Positions 1-7,005 of a stretch of DNA of 62,030 bases are shown piece by piece. The notes below the pieces were generated by a model. The model was not told the origin of the DNA. It did not search any database and worked only from the letters and a program-made list of their open reading frames with translations. How positions within the stretch are numbered: position 1 is the stretch's first letter; the number at the start of each line of letters is the position of its first letter. The stretch is from JAJDFU01 sp964641965 (lineage in GTDB: Bacteria > Bacteroidota > Bacteroidia > Chitinophagales > Saprospiraceae), in the NCBI GenBank assembly GCA_964641965.1, contig CAZXLD010000027.1, forward strand, positions 1 through 62,030. Reading direction: 5' to 3'. Both the position numbers and the translations under genes were made by a program.

Positions 1-722
1 GTATCTGCCAGTAATAAGCCCAGGTTGTTGAGGCTGGTAGCGACGTACGGCAAGTCCATTTGCAGCCCGAAATTTTTCCGTAGCCGTTCATAGAGGGCGA
101 TCGCCTCTTTGTGTTGGTTATGTTCCTGCAGAAAATAGGCATAGCGGAAAAGGTTCTCCTCATCCTCTCGGCTTTTCAGGCTTCGCTCGTAGTATTCCTG
201 TGCCAGTTCAAACCAGTTTTTCTGTCCTTTTTCCAGTACAGTCGTCTGGGCCTTGATCAGCCATTCGTTGGCATTGGCTCTGAGTTGCTCATTAGTCGCA
301 TCCAGTTTATGCGTGAGGCGCTGCTTTTCAGAAAGGAGTTTTTCCTGGTCGGCGGCCATCTTTTCCGCTTCCAGCACGGCATTAGCTTCCTTGAAGTGGC
401 CGGCTTCAAAATACTCCTTCGCCAGGCGGAGGCGATCGGTATCGATCTTGATGGATCGGAAAGTATCGGCTAGCCGGAGGGCATCCGCTTTGAAATCCTC
501 GATCGTCTGGCGGTGTTTCTCCAGTTCCTGGCTTTTGGCCAGCGCTTTTTGCTCTTCGCCTTTTTGCTGGTAAAATTCCAGCATCTCTACCAACTCCTTC
601 TCTCTCTTAAGTAAGTCTTCGTACTCGACTGAATGGCCAAGGTATTGGGTGATGTTGATGTTGGAATCGCGGACTCCTTTTATTCCTATATTACCCTCGC
701 CGGAAATATGCTGGTAAGTCAT
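1..722 (-). CDS. N-terminal part of a TPR protein with an amyloid-like N-terminal motif (partial)
   Basis: The frame is open from an ATG at 722 to the window edge (at least 240 codons), so the C-terminus is missing. Residues 5-24 form a Gly/Asn/Ile-rich motif (ISGEGNIGIKGV...SNINI) that matches two copies of the same pattern in the neighbouring EAD11 protein. Residues about 27-150 are Glu/Lys/Gln-rich and look like coiled coil. From about 165 there are TPR-type helical repeats (for example EAIALYERL, VATSLNNLGLLLAD). TPR arrays bind partners or ligands; by analogy with NLR-associated amyloid motifs, the N-terminal stretch would be the signalling part. No enzymatic domain is visible. The gene lies downstream of the EAD11 gene on the same strand, but a 179-bp palindromic element sits between them, so it may have its own promoter. 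Gene and TPR call are fairly sure; the role is inference. Confidence 0.75.
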   Translation of the reverse strand, partial: MTYQHISGEGNIGIKGVRDSNINITQYLGHSVEYEDLLKREKELVEMLEFYQQKGEEQKALAKSQELEKHRQTIEDFKADALRLADTFRSIKIDTDRLRLAKEYFEAGHFKEANAVLEAEKMAADQEKLLSEKQRLTHKLDATNEQLRANANEWLIKAQTTVLEKGQKNWFELAQEYYERSLKSREDEENLFRYAYFLQEHNQHKEAIALYERLRKNFGLQMDLPYVATSLNNLGLLLAD

Positions 723-805
723 TATCAATGCTCAATTTTGCATACTCGATATTCAATGAACGCCCATCTACTCTCGCCTCCATACAGCCCACCTTAAATC
801 CTACA

Positions 806-984
806 TGTACTGACAATACATCTTGTGGTACATCAATTCATTGCTTGACGCTTCGTGTTCTTAGCGTCTTCGTGGCGTTCTTTGCGGTAAAAATCGGTTG
901 TTCCCTTTCACCACTACGTTCGCTACGAAGACGCAAAGAGCGCAAAGAGGGTCTAGATTAACCATAAGTTCAATTGTCAGTACA
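806..984. repeat. Palindromic interspersed element with 12-bp terminal inverted repeats, copy 1
   Basis: The ends TGTACTGACAAT (806-817) and ATTGTCAGTACA (973-984) are exact reverse complements. The interior is itself an imperfect palindrome: CTTAGCGTCTTCGTGGCG on the left pairs with CGCTACGAAGACGCAAAG on the right. A second copy with the same ends and interior words lies at 22328-22498. It encodes nothing visible, so it resembles a MITE or a REP-like palindrome. It sits 15 bp beyond the stop of the EAD11 gene and could end or protect that transcript. Confidence 0.75.
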
Positions 985-999
985 CCTACACACTATCCT

Positions 1000-1824
1000 T
1001 TACCTATTAATATTTATCTGACTACCACTCACATCCTGGACACCGATGTTGTTATTCCCGGTGATGTTCATGATATTATTCTTGGTTTCTTTCGGCAGGT
1101 TCTGGATGAGTGCTTGCAACTGTTTTACAAAATCGGGATCGTCATTCAGCTGATCCTCCAGTTCGTATTTCAGACGGTCTTGTATGGATTTATCCTCCGG
1201 AGCTGCCTCCAGCTTTTCCAGCTTTTTTTTGGCCTTATCGTCTTTAGAGAATTTTCCCTTGATCAGGTTCCAGAGGCTCTTACCGGCTTCGCCGACGAAG
1301 GATTCCGCCCCTTTCACAAGATAAGGGCTCAGTGCGGCTACGGCTGCCGCGGCTAATGCTTCAATGGCCATGGTATTGGATGTTAAGTTGGATGATTCGG
1401 GATAGGAAGCGGGCTTTTTCTCCTCCGGTACGTTTTGATAGACCGTCAGGTGGATGATGCCCCCGGAGATGTTCTGGAGGGCGATATTGCTATTGCCTTG
1501 GATACTTTGCTGGTTATTGCTCAATTCCACCTGCTCGCCGCTGGGCTTTTCATAGGTCAGTTTACCAGCTGTATTTTGTGGAAGTTGGTCGAGGATGTGC
1601 AGAAGGCTGTGGGTGATCTGGTTGGATTGGAGAGCCGCCTCCTGATTGGCGACCACACCCATGTTTTTTTGCCGCTGGAGATCACTGAACCTACTGGAGA
1701 GTAACACGGCTTGATTGTATAACTCAGCGTCTCCCGTTTTCTGAATTACATCCAAGACGGCACCTATTGCCTCCTTTGTTTTGCCCCGGGCAATCAACTC
1801 CTTTAAATCAGAAACGACGGACAT
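1000..1824 (-). CDS. EAD11 protein with two amyloid-like motifs and a Bell-like helical region
   Basis: 274 aa, no signal peptide. Residues 1-82 match the effector-associated domain 11 pattern: a short helix with ELIARGKTKEAI, then AELYNQAVLLSSRFSDLQRQ, then a closing helix ITHSLLHILDQL. EADs are small helical adaptors that bring effectors together with NTPase or protease partners in bacterial conflict systems. Residues 107-126 (SIQGNSNIALQNISGG...) and 253-272 (NITGNNNIGVQDVSGS...) are two copies of a Gly/Asn/Ile motif, also found at the N-terminus of the TPR protein downstream. Between them, residues 152-240 contain an Ala-rich helix (AIEALAAAAVAALSPYLVKG), a linker, and ELEDQLNDDPDFVKQLQALI; this resembles the helical 'Bell' domains that precede bacterial amyloid signalling sequences. 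It starts 4 bp after the ATPase gene stop, so the two are almost certainly co-transcribed. Domain calls are by eye; the death or defence role is inference. Confidence 0.8.
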   Translation of the reverse strand: MSVVSDLKELIARGKTKEAIGAVLDVIQKTGDAELYNQAVLLSSRFSDLQRQKNMGVVANQEAALQSNQITHSLLHILDQLPQNTAGKLTYEKPSGEQVELSNNQQSIQGNSNIALQNISGGIIHLTVYQNVPEEKKPASYPESSNLTSNTMAIEALAAAAVAALSPYLVKGAESFVGEAGKSLWNLIKGKFSKDDKAKKKLEKLEAAPEDKSIQDRLKYELEDQLNDDPDFVKQLQALIQNLPKETKNNIMNITGNNNIGVQDVSGSQININR

Positions 1825-1828
1825 GGGG

Positions 1829-3013
1829 TCAGATTAGGTGTTTCTCAATATACAGGTTTTGAGGAAAAAACGGTGCACGGTGGACGACCTGGGTGGTATG
1901 CTCCGGGTAGGCATTCGTAAAGGTTTTGGAGAAGCGGACCTTGGCCTTGGGGTTCCATTTCAATTCGTAGGCATGAAAAAAGCCATTGCGTTCTTCTATG
2001 TAATCGATTTCCTGTTGGTCCTGTGTCCGCCAGAAAAAACGGTTGGAGGGGATCTGTTGATAGGCGAGCCGTTTCAAGCGTTCGCTAAGAAACCAGTTTT
2101 CCCAGAGAGCTCCGATATCCTGGCGTAGTTCTATCGGTTGGAACTGCGCGATTACCGCATTGCGAATGCCATTGTCAAAGAAGTAAATCTTCCGCTTGGT
2201 CTTGAGCTCTTTCCGGAGGTTGCGCGATAGGGGAGGCAGGCGATAAATAATGAATGCTTGTTCCAGCAGGCGGATGTAATTTTCGACCGTTTGGCTGTCG
2301 AGATCAGTTAGTTGGCCCAACTCGTGGAAAGACACTTCCTGACCGAGCTGAAAGGAAATGGCCTGGAGTAGGCGCACGATCTTCTCTGGTTTTCGAATAC
2401 GGTCCCAGGTGAGGATGTCTTTGTACAGATAACTGTCTGTCAGTTGATTTAAAAGGTTCTGAGCATCTGCTGAGTGGGTGACCACTTCCGGATAGTATCC
2501 GAATACCAATCGTTGAGGCAGCATACGACGTTCTTCCAACAATCCATGATGGTCAACCATTTCCGGGAAGGACAGCGGATAGAGAAGATATTCCCACTTT
2601 CTCCCGGTGAGCGGCTCATTAATCCGGTTGGCCAGTTCGAAGGCGGAAGAGCCGGATGCGACCACCTGAATTTCTGGTAGCTGGTCCGTCACGAGTTTTA
2701 ACTTCAGACCGATATCGACGATCCGCTGCGCTTCGTCCAGGATGAGCGTTTTTTTTCCACGAAGCAGCTGCTTCCAACGGGCGGTGGTGATTTGATCCAG
2801 CAAAAAAAGCGTTTCGGGGTCATCTCCGTTGAGCCACAAGACTTCTTCGCCTTTTTCAAAAAGCGTTTTCAGCAGGGTTGTCTTTCCACATTGCCTGGGC
2901 CCCAACAGTATGATGGCTTTTCCCGTATTTAAACGGTTCCGAATGCTTGTTGTCAGATAGCGAAAAATCAATGTTTTGCGATTGTAATCGGAAAAATAAC
3001 GGTTTTTTTTCAA
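1829..3013 (-). CDS. AAA_14/DUF4143 ATPase with PD-(D/E)XK-like C-terminus
   Basis: 394 aa, a usual length for the AAA_14 plus DUF4143 family. Walker A is GPRQCGKT (38-45) and Walker B is LILDEA (90-95). A sensor-like VASGSSAF lies near 118-125. The DUF4143 part starts near 195 with a winged-helix-like stretch (FHELGQLTDLDSQTVENYI). The C-terminal part keeps a nuclease-fold pattern: E305 (GALWENW), D337 (QEIDYI) and E350-x-K352 (YELKW). The family is widespread, often horizontally transferred, and its role is poorly known. Here it is the first gene of a tight pair with the EAD11 protein (4-bp gap), which suggests an NTPase regulator or sensor plus an adaptor/effector. Its promoter region contains heptamer minisatellites. 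Family assignment is sure; its function in this context is inference. Confidence 0.88.
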   Translation of the reverse strand: MKKNRYFSDYNRKTLIFRYLTTSIRNRLNTGKAIILLGPRQCGKTTLLKTLFEKGEEVLWLNGDDPETLFLLDQITTARWKQLLRGKKTLILDEAQRIVDIGLKLKLVTDQLPEIQVVASGSSAFELANRINEPLTGRKWEYLLYPLSFPEMVDHHGLLEERRMLPQRLVFGYYPEVVTHSADAQNLLNQLTDSYLYKDILTWDRIRKPEKIVRLLQAISFQLGQEVSFHELGQLTDLDSQTVENYIRLLEQAFIIYRLPPLSRNLRKELKTKRKIYFFDNGIRNAVIAQFQPIELRQDIGALWENWFLSERLKRLAYQQIPSNRFFWRTQDQQEIDYIEERNGFFHAYELKWNPKAKVRFSKTFTNAYPEHTTQVVHRAPFFPQNLYIEKHLI

Positions 3014-3088
3014 TTACGATCACGAAATTTAGTGATTCCGTTTGAAAATGATCGCCCTTTCCAGTAGAGATGTTGCCGCTGATAGCGC

Positions 3089-3141
3089 ACGGTAAACGGT
3101 GGACGGTAAACGGTGGACGGTGGACGGTGAACGGTAGACGG
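3089..3141. repeat. ACGGTRR heptamer minisatellite, block 1
   Basis: Seven and a half tandem units of 7 bp, with the constant core ACGGT and two variable purine positions (TAA, TGG, TGA, TAG endings). It is followed directly by an 18-mer (3141-3158, GAGTTTTGAGTTATGAGT). It lies upstream of the ATPase gene start at 3013. The number of units may vary between isolates. Confidence 0.85.
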
Positions 3142-3207
3142 AGTTTTGAGTTATGAGTTTTTAAGGCTCAATGAAAATCCATTGGAAATTCTATTGGCTG
3201 TTAGCAC

Positions 3208-3277
3208 ACGGTGGACGGTAAACGGTAGACGGCACACGATACACGGTAGACGGTGGACGGTGGACGGTAAACGGTGG
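3208..3277. repeat. ACGGTRR heptamer minisatellite, block 2
   Basis: Ten consecutive 7-bp units, two of them degenerate (ACGGCAC and ACGATAC). The same 18-mer that follows block 1 recurs at 3281-3298, so 'array plus 18-mer' is a larger unit repeated in direct orientation. No ORF crosses this part. Confidence 0.85.
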
Positions 3278-3280
3278 GGG

Positions 3281-3336
3281 GAGTTTTGAGTTATGAGTGC
3301 TTAATTGCATCCCACTCAAAACCCATAACTCAACAC
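3281..3336. repeat. Inverted repeat at the 3' side of the glycyl-tRNA synthetase gene
   Basis: GTTTTGAGTTATGAGT (3283-3298) is nearly the reverse complement of ACCCATAACTCAACAC (3321-3336), 14 of 16 positions. The hairpin would form 14 bases beyond the glyS stop codon. It could serve as a transcription stop for glyS, although the arms are AT-rich and no T-tract is evident. Confidence 0.45.
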
Positions 3337-3349
3337 TAATAACTCAAAG

Positions 3350-4903
3350 CTACTCTTCCAGCAGCTGCTTCATATCCACCCGTTCTCCTACAATTTGCTC
3401 TAATTGACGGATAGGAACCCGGTCTTGCTTCAGGCTGTCTCTTTCTCGAATCGTTACTGTATCATCTTCCAAGGAGTCAAAGTCAACCGTGATGCAGTAG
3501 GGCGTTCCGATCGCATCCTGGCGGGCGTATAGTTTCCCGATGGAGCCGGTATCATCGTATTGACAGTTAAAGGAAAAGCGGAGTTGATTGAAGATATCGC
3601 GTGCCTTTTTAACCAAGCCTTCTTCGTTGCGCTTGAGTGGAATCACGGTACACTTGATCGGCGCCAGCGCCGGATGAATCTTAAGCACTTCCCTAGTACG
3701 TGTTTTCCCCTCCTGCCCAGCTACCTCTTCGGTTTGAAGGGCATTCGTCATTACTGCCAAAAACATTCGATCACAACCAATGGATGTTTCCACTACGTAA
3801 GGGATGTAGGCTTCTTCCAGTTCGGGATCGAAGTATTGAAGTTTTTTCCCAGAAAATTCCTGGTGTGCGCCCAGGTCAAAGTCTGTCCGGCTGTGGATAC
3901 CTTCCAGTTCCTTGAAGCCAAAGGGGAACTCAAATTCGATATCGGCGGCGGCGTTGGCATAATGGGCGAGGTTATCATGATCGTGAAAGCGAAGCTTGCT
4001 TTCCGGTGTGCCTAATGCCTTATGCCATTTCATTCGGGCCTCCTTCCAGGATTCGTACCACTTCATTTCCTCACCCGGACGTACGAAGAACTGCATTTCC
4101 ATCTGCTCAAATTCCCGCATCCGGAAAATGAACTGACGGGCTACAATCTCATTCCGGAAGGCTTTCCCAATTTGTGCAATACCAAAGGGAATTTTCTGTC
4201 GGGTGGTCTTTTGCACGTTGAGGAAGTTGACAAAAATACCCTGCGCAGTCTCGGGACGCAGGTACAGCTTGCCTTCCTCCCCGGCAATATTTCCCAATTG
4301 CGTATTGAACATGAGGTTGAACTGACGCACCTCGGTCCAGTTCCTGGAACCGGTTTCTGGATCGGCAATCTCGTACTCATCGATCATGGCTTTCAACGCC
4401 TCCAGGTCTCCATCTGTCATGGCGGCAGCCAGGCGCTGACGAACCCCCTCGTGTTGCGCTGCATATTTGCTGGCTCTGGGATGCTCTGCCTTGAATTTAG
4501 CGTCATCGAATGCATCACCAAAACGCTTTCGGGCTTTATCCACTTCTTTCTGGAGTTTGCCTTCGATCTTGGCCATATAGTCTTCGATCAACACATCGGC
4601 CCGGTATCGTTTCTTGCTATCCTTATTATCGATCAATGGATCATTAAAGGCATCTACGTGACCAGAGGCTTTCCAGATGCGGGGATGCATGAATATGGCA
4701 CTGTCAATCCCCACAATATTTTCATGGAGTTGTACCATGGAGCGCCACCAGTAGTCCTTGATGTTATTTTTCAGCAAGGAGCCATAAGGCCCGTAATCGT
4801 AGACTGCGCTCAACCCATCGTAGATCTCGCTGGACTGGTAAATAAAGCCGTATTCCTTACAATGAGCGATCAGCTTTTTGAATGTGTCGGTCGTTGTGGC
4901 CAT
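3350..4903 (-). CDS. glyS: Glycine--tRNA ligase (dimeric, single-chain type)
   Basis: 517 aa from the ATG at 4903 (MATTTDTFKKLIAHCKEYGF), the usual beginning of this family. A longer frame reaches 5035, but the extra 44 residues resemble no GlyRS and contain a Phe/Trp-rich stretch, so I reject them. Class II features are visible: GIDSAIFMHPRIWKASGH near the N-terminus, motif 2 around residues 245-270 (FRNEIVARQ, FRMREFEQMEMQ), ETSIGCDRM, and a C-terminal anticodon-binding domain (VIPL, YDDTGSIGKLYARQDAIGTPYC). It charges tRNA-Gly in the cytoplasm and is essential. It is the alpha2 form, not the two-chain GlyQ/GlyS form. It is divergent from the GIN-domain gene with a 154-bp spacer. Confidence 0.97.
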   Translation of the reverse strand: MATTTDTFKKLIAHCKEYGFIYQSSEIYDGLSAVYDYGPYGSLLKNNIKDYWWRSMVQLHENIVGIDSAIFMHPRIWKASGHVDAFNDPLIDNKDSKKRYRADVLIEDYMAKIEGKLQKEVDKARKRFGDAFDDAKFKAEHPRASKYAAQHEGVRQRLAAAMTDGDLEALKAMIDEYEIADPETGSRNWTEVRQFNLMFNTQLGNIAGEEGKLYLRPETAQGIFVNFLNVQKTTRQKIPFGIAQIGKAFRNEIVARQFIFRMREFEQMEMQFFVRPGEEMKWYESWKEARMKWHKALGTPESKLRFHDHDNLAHYANAAADIEFEFPFGFKELEGIHSRTDFDLGAHQEFSGKKLQYFDPELEEAYIPYVVETSIGCDRMFLAVMTNALQTEEVAGQEGKTRTREVLKIHPALAPIKCTVIPLKRNEEGLVKKARDIFNQLRFSFNCQYDDTGSIGKLYARQDAIGTPYCITVDFDSLEDDTVTIRERDSLKQDRVPIRQLEQIVGERVDMKQLLEE

Positions 4904-5057
4904 GCGGATCTTATCTGTAGTGTAAGCGTAGGTTTCGATCGTAAAAAGAGGCCACAAAGATGTGAAAATTTGATGGGTAACGGAAGATGTGCCTCCGTTT
5001 TGGCAAGCATAGGGGTAGGAGCTGGATTCAGGCATCCTGTAGGTAAAAATTACGGAT

Positions 5058-5732
5058 ATGCGTTTATTTCTTGTATGTATGGGGTGCTTGTTTATGACCG
5101 GGTCTTTATCCGCTCAGTATGTCCTTGACCTGGATGCTTTCCACAAACTCTCTGTATTTGGCAACCTAAAGGTCCGACTGGTCAAGGGCGAAGCTTCTCG
5201 CATTGAGTTCCCGTATGAAGATTTCTTGCCCGAGCGGTTCAAAATGGAACTTTCGGACGAAAAACTCAGTCTGCGTTTGGTCGATAAGATCCCCGACTGG
5301 GATGAAACAACCTATGTCGTTCTTACTTATACAGACTTAGATGAAATCTGGGTACATGCGGGGGCTAGGCTATTTGCTGATCAGCCAATTGAAGCGGAGG
5401 AGATTAAGCTGGAAGGCTCTATGGGAGCTCAGGTTGAACTGGAACTATATGCCGATCGTTTGGAAACCTATGTGACAGAAGGCGCCCAAGTGGAGCTTAC
5501 TGGTAAAATAAGAGCCCAGCGCCTGAAAGTCGCTACGGGGGGAATGTATAAAGGATACCACCTTGAAGCCGAAAGGGTAGAAGCCCGTGCCAAAACGGGT
5601 GCCGTTGGCAAGGTTTGGGCCACTCAGCAACTCAAGGCTTCAGCTTATACCGGAGGCACCATTAACTATAAGGGACAACCTAAAAACCTGGATGTAAACT
5701 CGGGTGTAGCCGGCACTATTCGGAGGTCGTAA
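5058..5732 (+). CDS. Secreted GIN-domain (DUF2807) protein
   Basis: 224 aa with a signal peptide (MRLFLVCMGCLFMTGSLSA, cleavage before QYVLDL). The rest is a right-handed beta-helix-like series of short strands: IWVHAGARLFAD, IKLEGSMGAQVELELYADRLE, VELTGKIRAQRLKVATGGMYKG, ARAKTGAVGKV. This is the pattern of the DUF2807 'head GIN domain' family, common in Bacteroidota as periplasmic or surface proteins of unknown function. There is no transmembrane anchor or C-terminal sorting domain. The MFS transporter follows on the same strand after 69 bp, but a candidate -7 element there suggests separate transcription. The family is fairly certain; function unknown. Confidence 0.8.
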   Translation: MRLFLVCMGCLFMTGSLSAQYVLDLDAFHKLSVFGNLKVRLVKGEASRIEFPYEDFLPERFKMELSDEKLSLRLVDKIPDWDETTYVVLTYTDLDEIWVHAGARLFADQPIEAEEIKLEGSMGAQVELELYADRLETYVTEGAQVELTGKIRAQRLKVATGGMYKGYHLEAERVEARAKTGAVGKVWATQQLKASAYTGGTINYKGQPKNLDVNSGVAGTIRRS

Positions 5733-5782
5733 TGGCAAAACGCATTGCCATTCAGTTTACCTGAATAGGAAGGACAAAACTA

Positions 5783-5790
5783 TATCTTTG
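5783..5790 (+). promoter_or_regulatory. Candidate Bacteroidota -7 promoter element (TATCTTTG)
   Basis: TATCTTTG fits the TAnnTTTG consensus of the primary sigma factor in this phylum and ends 11 nt before the MFS start codon at 5802. No good -33 element stands at the expected spacing, so this is a weak call. Confidence 0.35.
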
Positions 5791-5801
5791 GTGCAGCAGC
5801 T

Positions 5802-6986
5802 ATGCACCGAAAAACCAAACTCTCCATACTGTATTTTCTCCAGTATTTCATCTGGGGGAGCTGGATGGTCACTCTGGGCACCTACCTGTTGAATGTATTG
5901 GAATACAGCGGTCGTCAGGTAGGGATTGTGTATACCAGTACAGCCATTGGCGCTACCATTACCCCCTTCCTGTTGGGGCGAATTGCCGACCAACGCTACC
6001 CAGCCAACCGCTTACTCATTGTAGCTAATATCCTCGGAGCCGGGGGGATATTATTGGCCTCCTTCATCCGGCCTTTTGGTTTGTTTTTCCCGGTATTGGT
6101 TTTGTACACCCTGGCCTATATGCCAAGTACTTCTTTAGCCAACGCTATTGCCTTGTATCACCTGGAATCACCGCGCCAAGATTACCCCCGAGTCCGGGTC
6201 TGGGGTACTGCAGGCTGGGTAGTGGCTGGTATTCTGGTATCGGGACTGGGCTGGGAACCTACTCCCTATCCGTTGCGCCTGGCAGCGGCAGGGTCTCTGC
6301 TTTTAGGACTATTTGCCTTTACGTTACCCCATACCCCTCCTATGGGTGGGCAGGTGCGCAAGGGGATAGCCAGTGTTTTCGGTCCCGAATTAAAAACGCT
6401 TTTCCATCGACGTAGAGTCGCCGTTCTTTTTGTTTGTCTCGGTCTTATCGCTGTACCGGGTGCTTTTTATTACAGCTTTGTCAATCCCTATCTGACCGAA
6501 CTGGGGATACCTTATCCCGCGGGTACTATGGCAATGGGTCAAGTGTCCGAAGTCTTGTTTATGCTGGCTATGCCGTTCTTTCTCCATCGACTGCCGTTCA
6601 AGTGGATTATTCTACTCGGCTTAATGGCTTGGGGCATACGGTATCTGTTTTTTGCTTTTGGCAATGCGCATGAACTGGCTTGGTTGGTTTACCTGGGCAT
6701 TCTATTGCATGGCCCTGCCTTCAATTTCACCATACTGGCCTCCCAGATCTGGATCGATGAACAAATGCCAAGAGGGCTTCGCAACACGGCCCAAGGGTTT
6801 ATCTCACTGCTCACCCTGGGTTTTATGGCCTGGGTGGGTTCTTATCTGGCTGGCGAGGTAGTGCAGTGGTTTACGTTGCCTGGAGATGTACACGACTGGA
6901 TGCGGATCTGGTGGTTTCCCGCATCTGTTGGGGTCGGCGCTGCCATGTTCTTCCGGTTGGCTTTTCGGTCTGGCAACTCTGACTAG
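5802..6986 (+). CDS. MFS transporter of the nucleoside:H+ symporter type
   Basis: 394 aa with about 12 hydrophobic segments. The N-terminus (KLSILYFLQYFIWGSWMVTLGTYL) and the later PRVRVWGTAGWVVAGI are typical of NupG/XapB-like nucleoside permeases in the major facilitator superfamily. FLLGRIADQRYPANRLL after helix 2 is the MFS loop 2-3 signature. It would import nucleosides or a related compound through the inner membrane by proton symport. The exact substrate cannot be read from sequence. It converges on the ABC permease gene with 19 bp between stops. Confidence 0.85.
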   Translation: MHRKTKLSILYFLQYFIWGSWMVTLGTYLLNVLEYSGRQVGIVYTSTAIGATITPFLLGRIADQRYPANRLLIVANILGAGGILLASFIRPFGLFFPVLVLYTLAYMPSTSLANAIALYHLESPRQDYPRVRVWGTAGWVVAGILVSGLGWEPTPYPLRLAAAGSLLLGLFAFTLPHTPPMGGQVRKGIASVFGPELKTLFHRRRVAVLFVCLGLIAVPGAFYYSFVNPYLTELGIPYPAGTMAMGQVSEVLFMLAMPFFLHRLPFKWIILLGLMAWGIRYLFFAFGNAHELAWLVYLGILLHGPAFNFTILASQIWIDEQMPRGLRNTAQGFISLLTLGFMAWVGSYLAGEVVQWFTLPGDVHDWMRIWWFPASVGVGAAMFFRLAFRSGNSD

Positions 6987-7005
6987 CTAAGATATATCGG
7001 TGCTC

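Noticed and set aside
3089..3298. Possible CRISPR array
   Set aside because: The repeats are 7-bp tandem units without spacers, and no cas gene is nearby.
4022..5128. 368-codon open frame on the plus strand opposite the glycyl-tRNA synthetase gene
   Set aside because: It is a shadow of the conserved synthetase and has no family-like motifs; it overlaps the GIN-protein start too.
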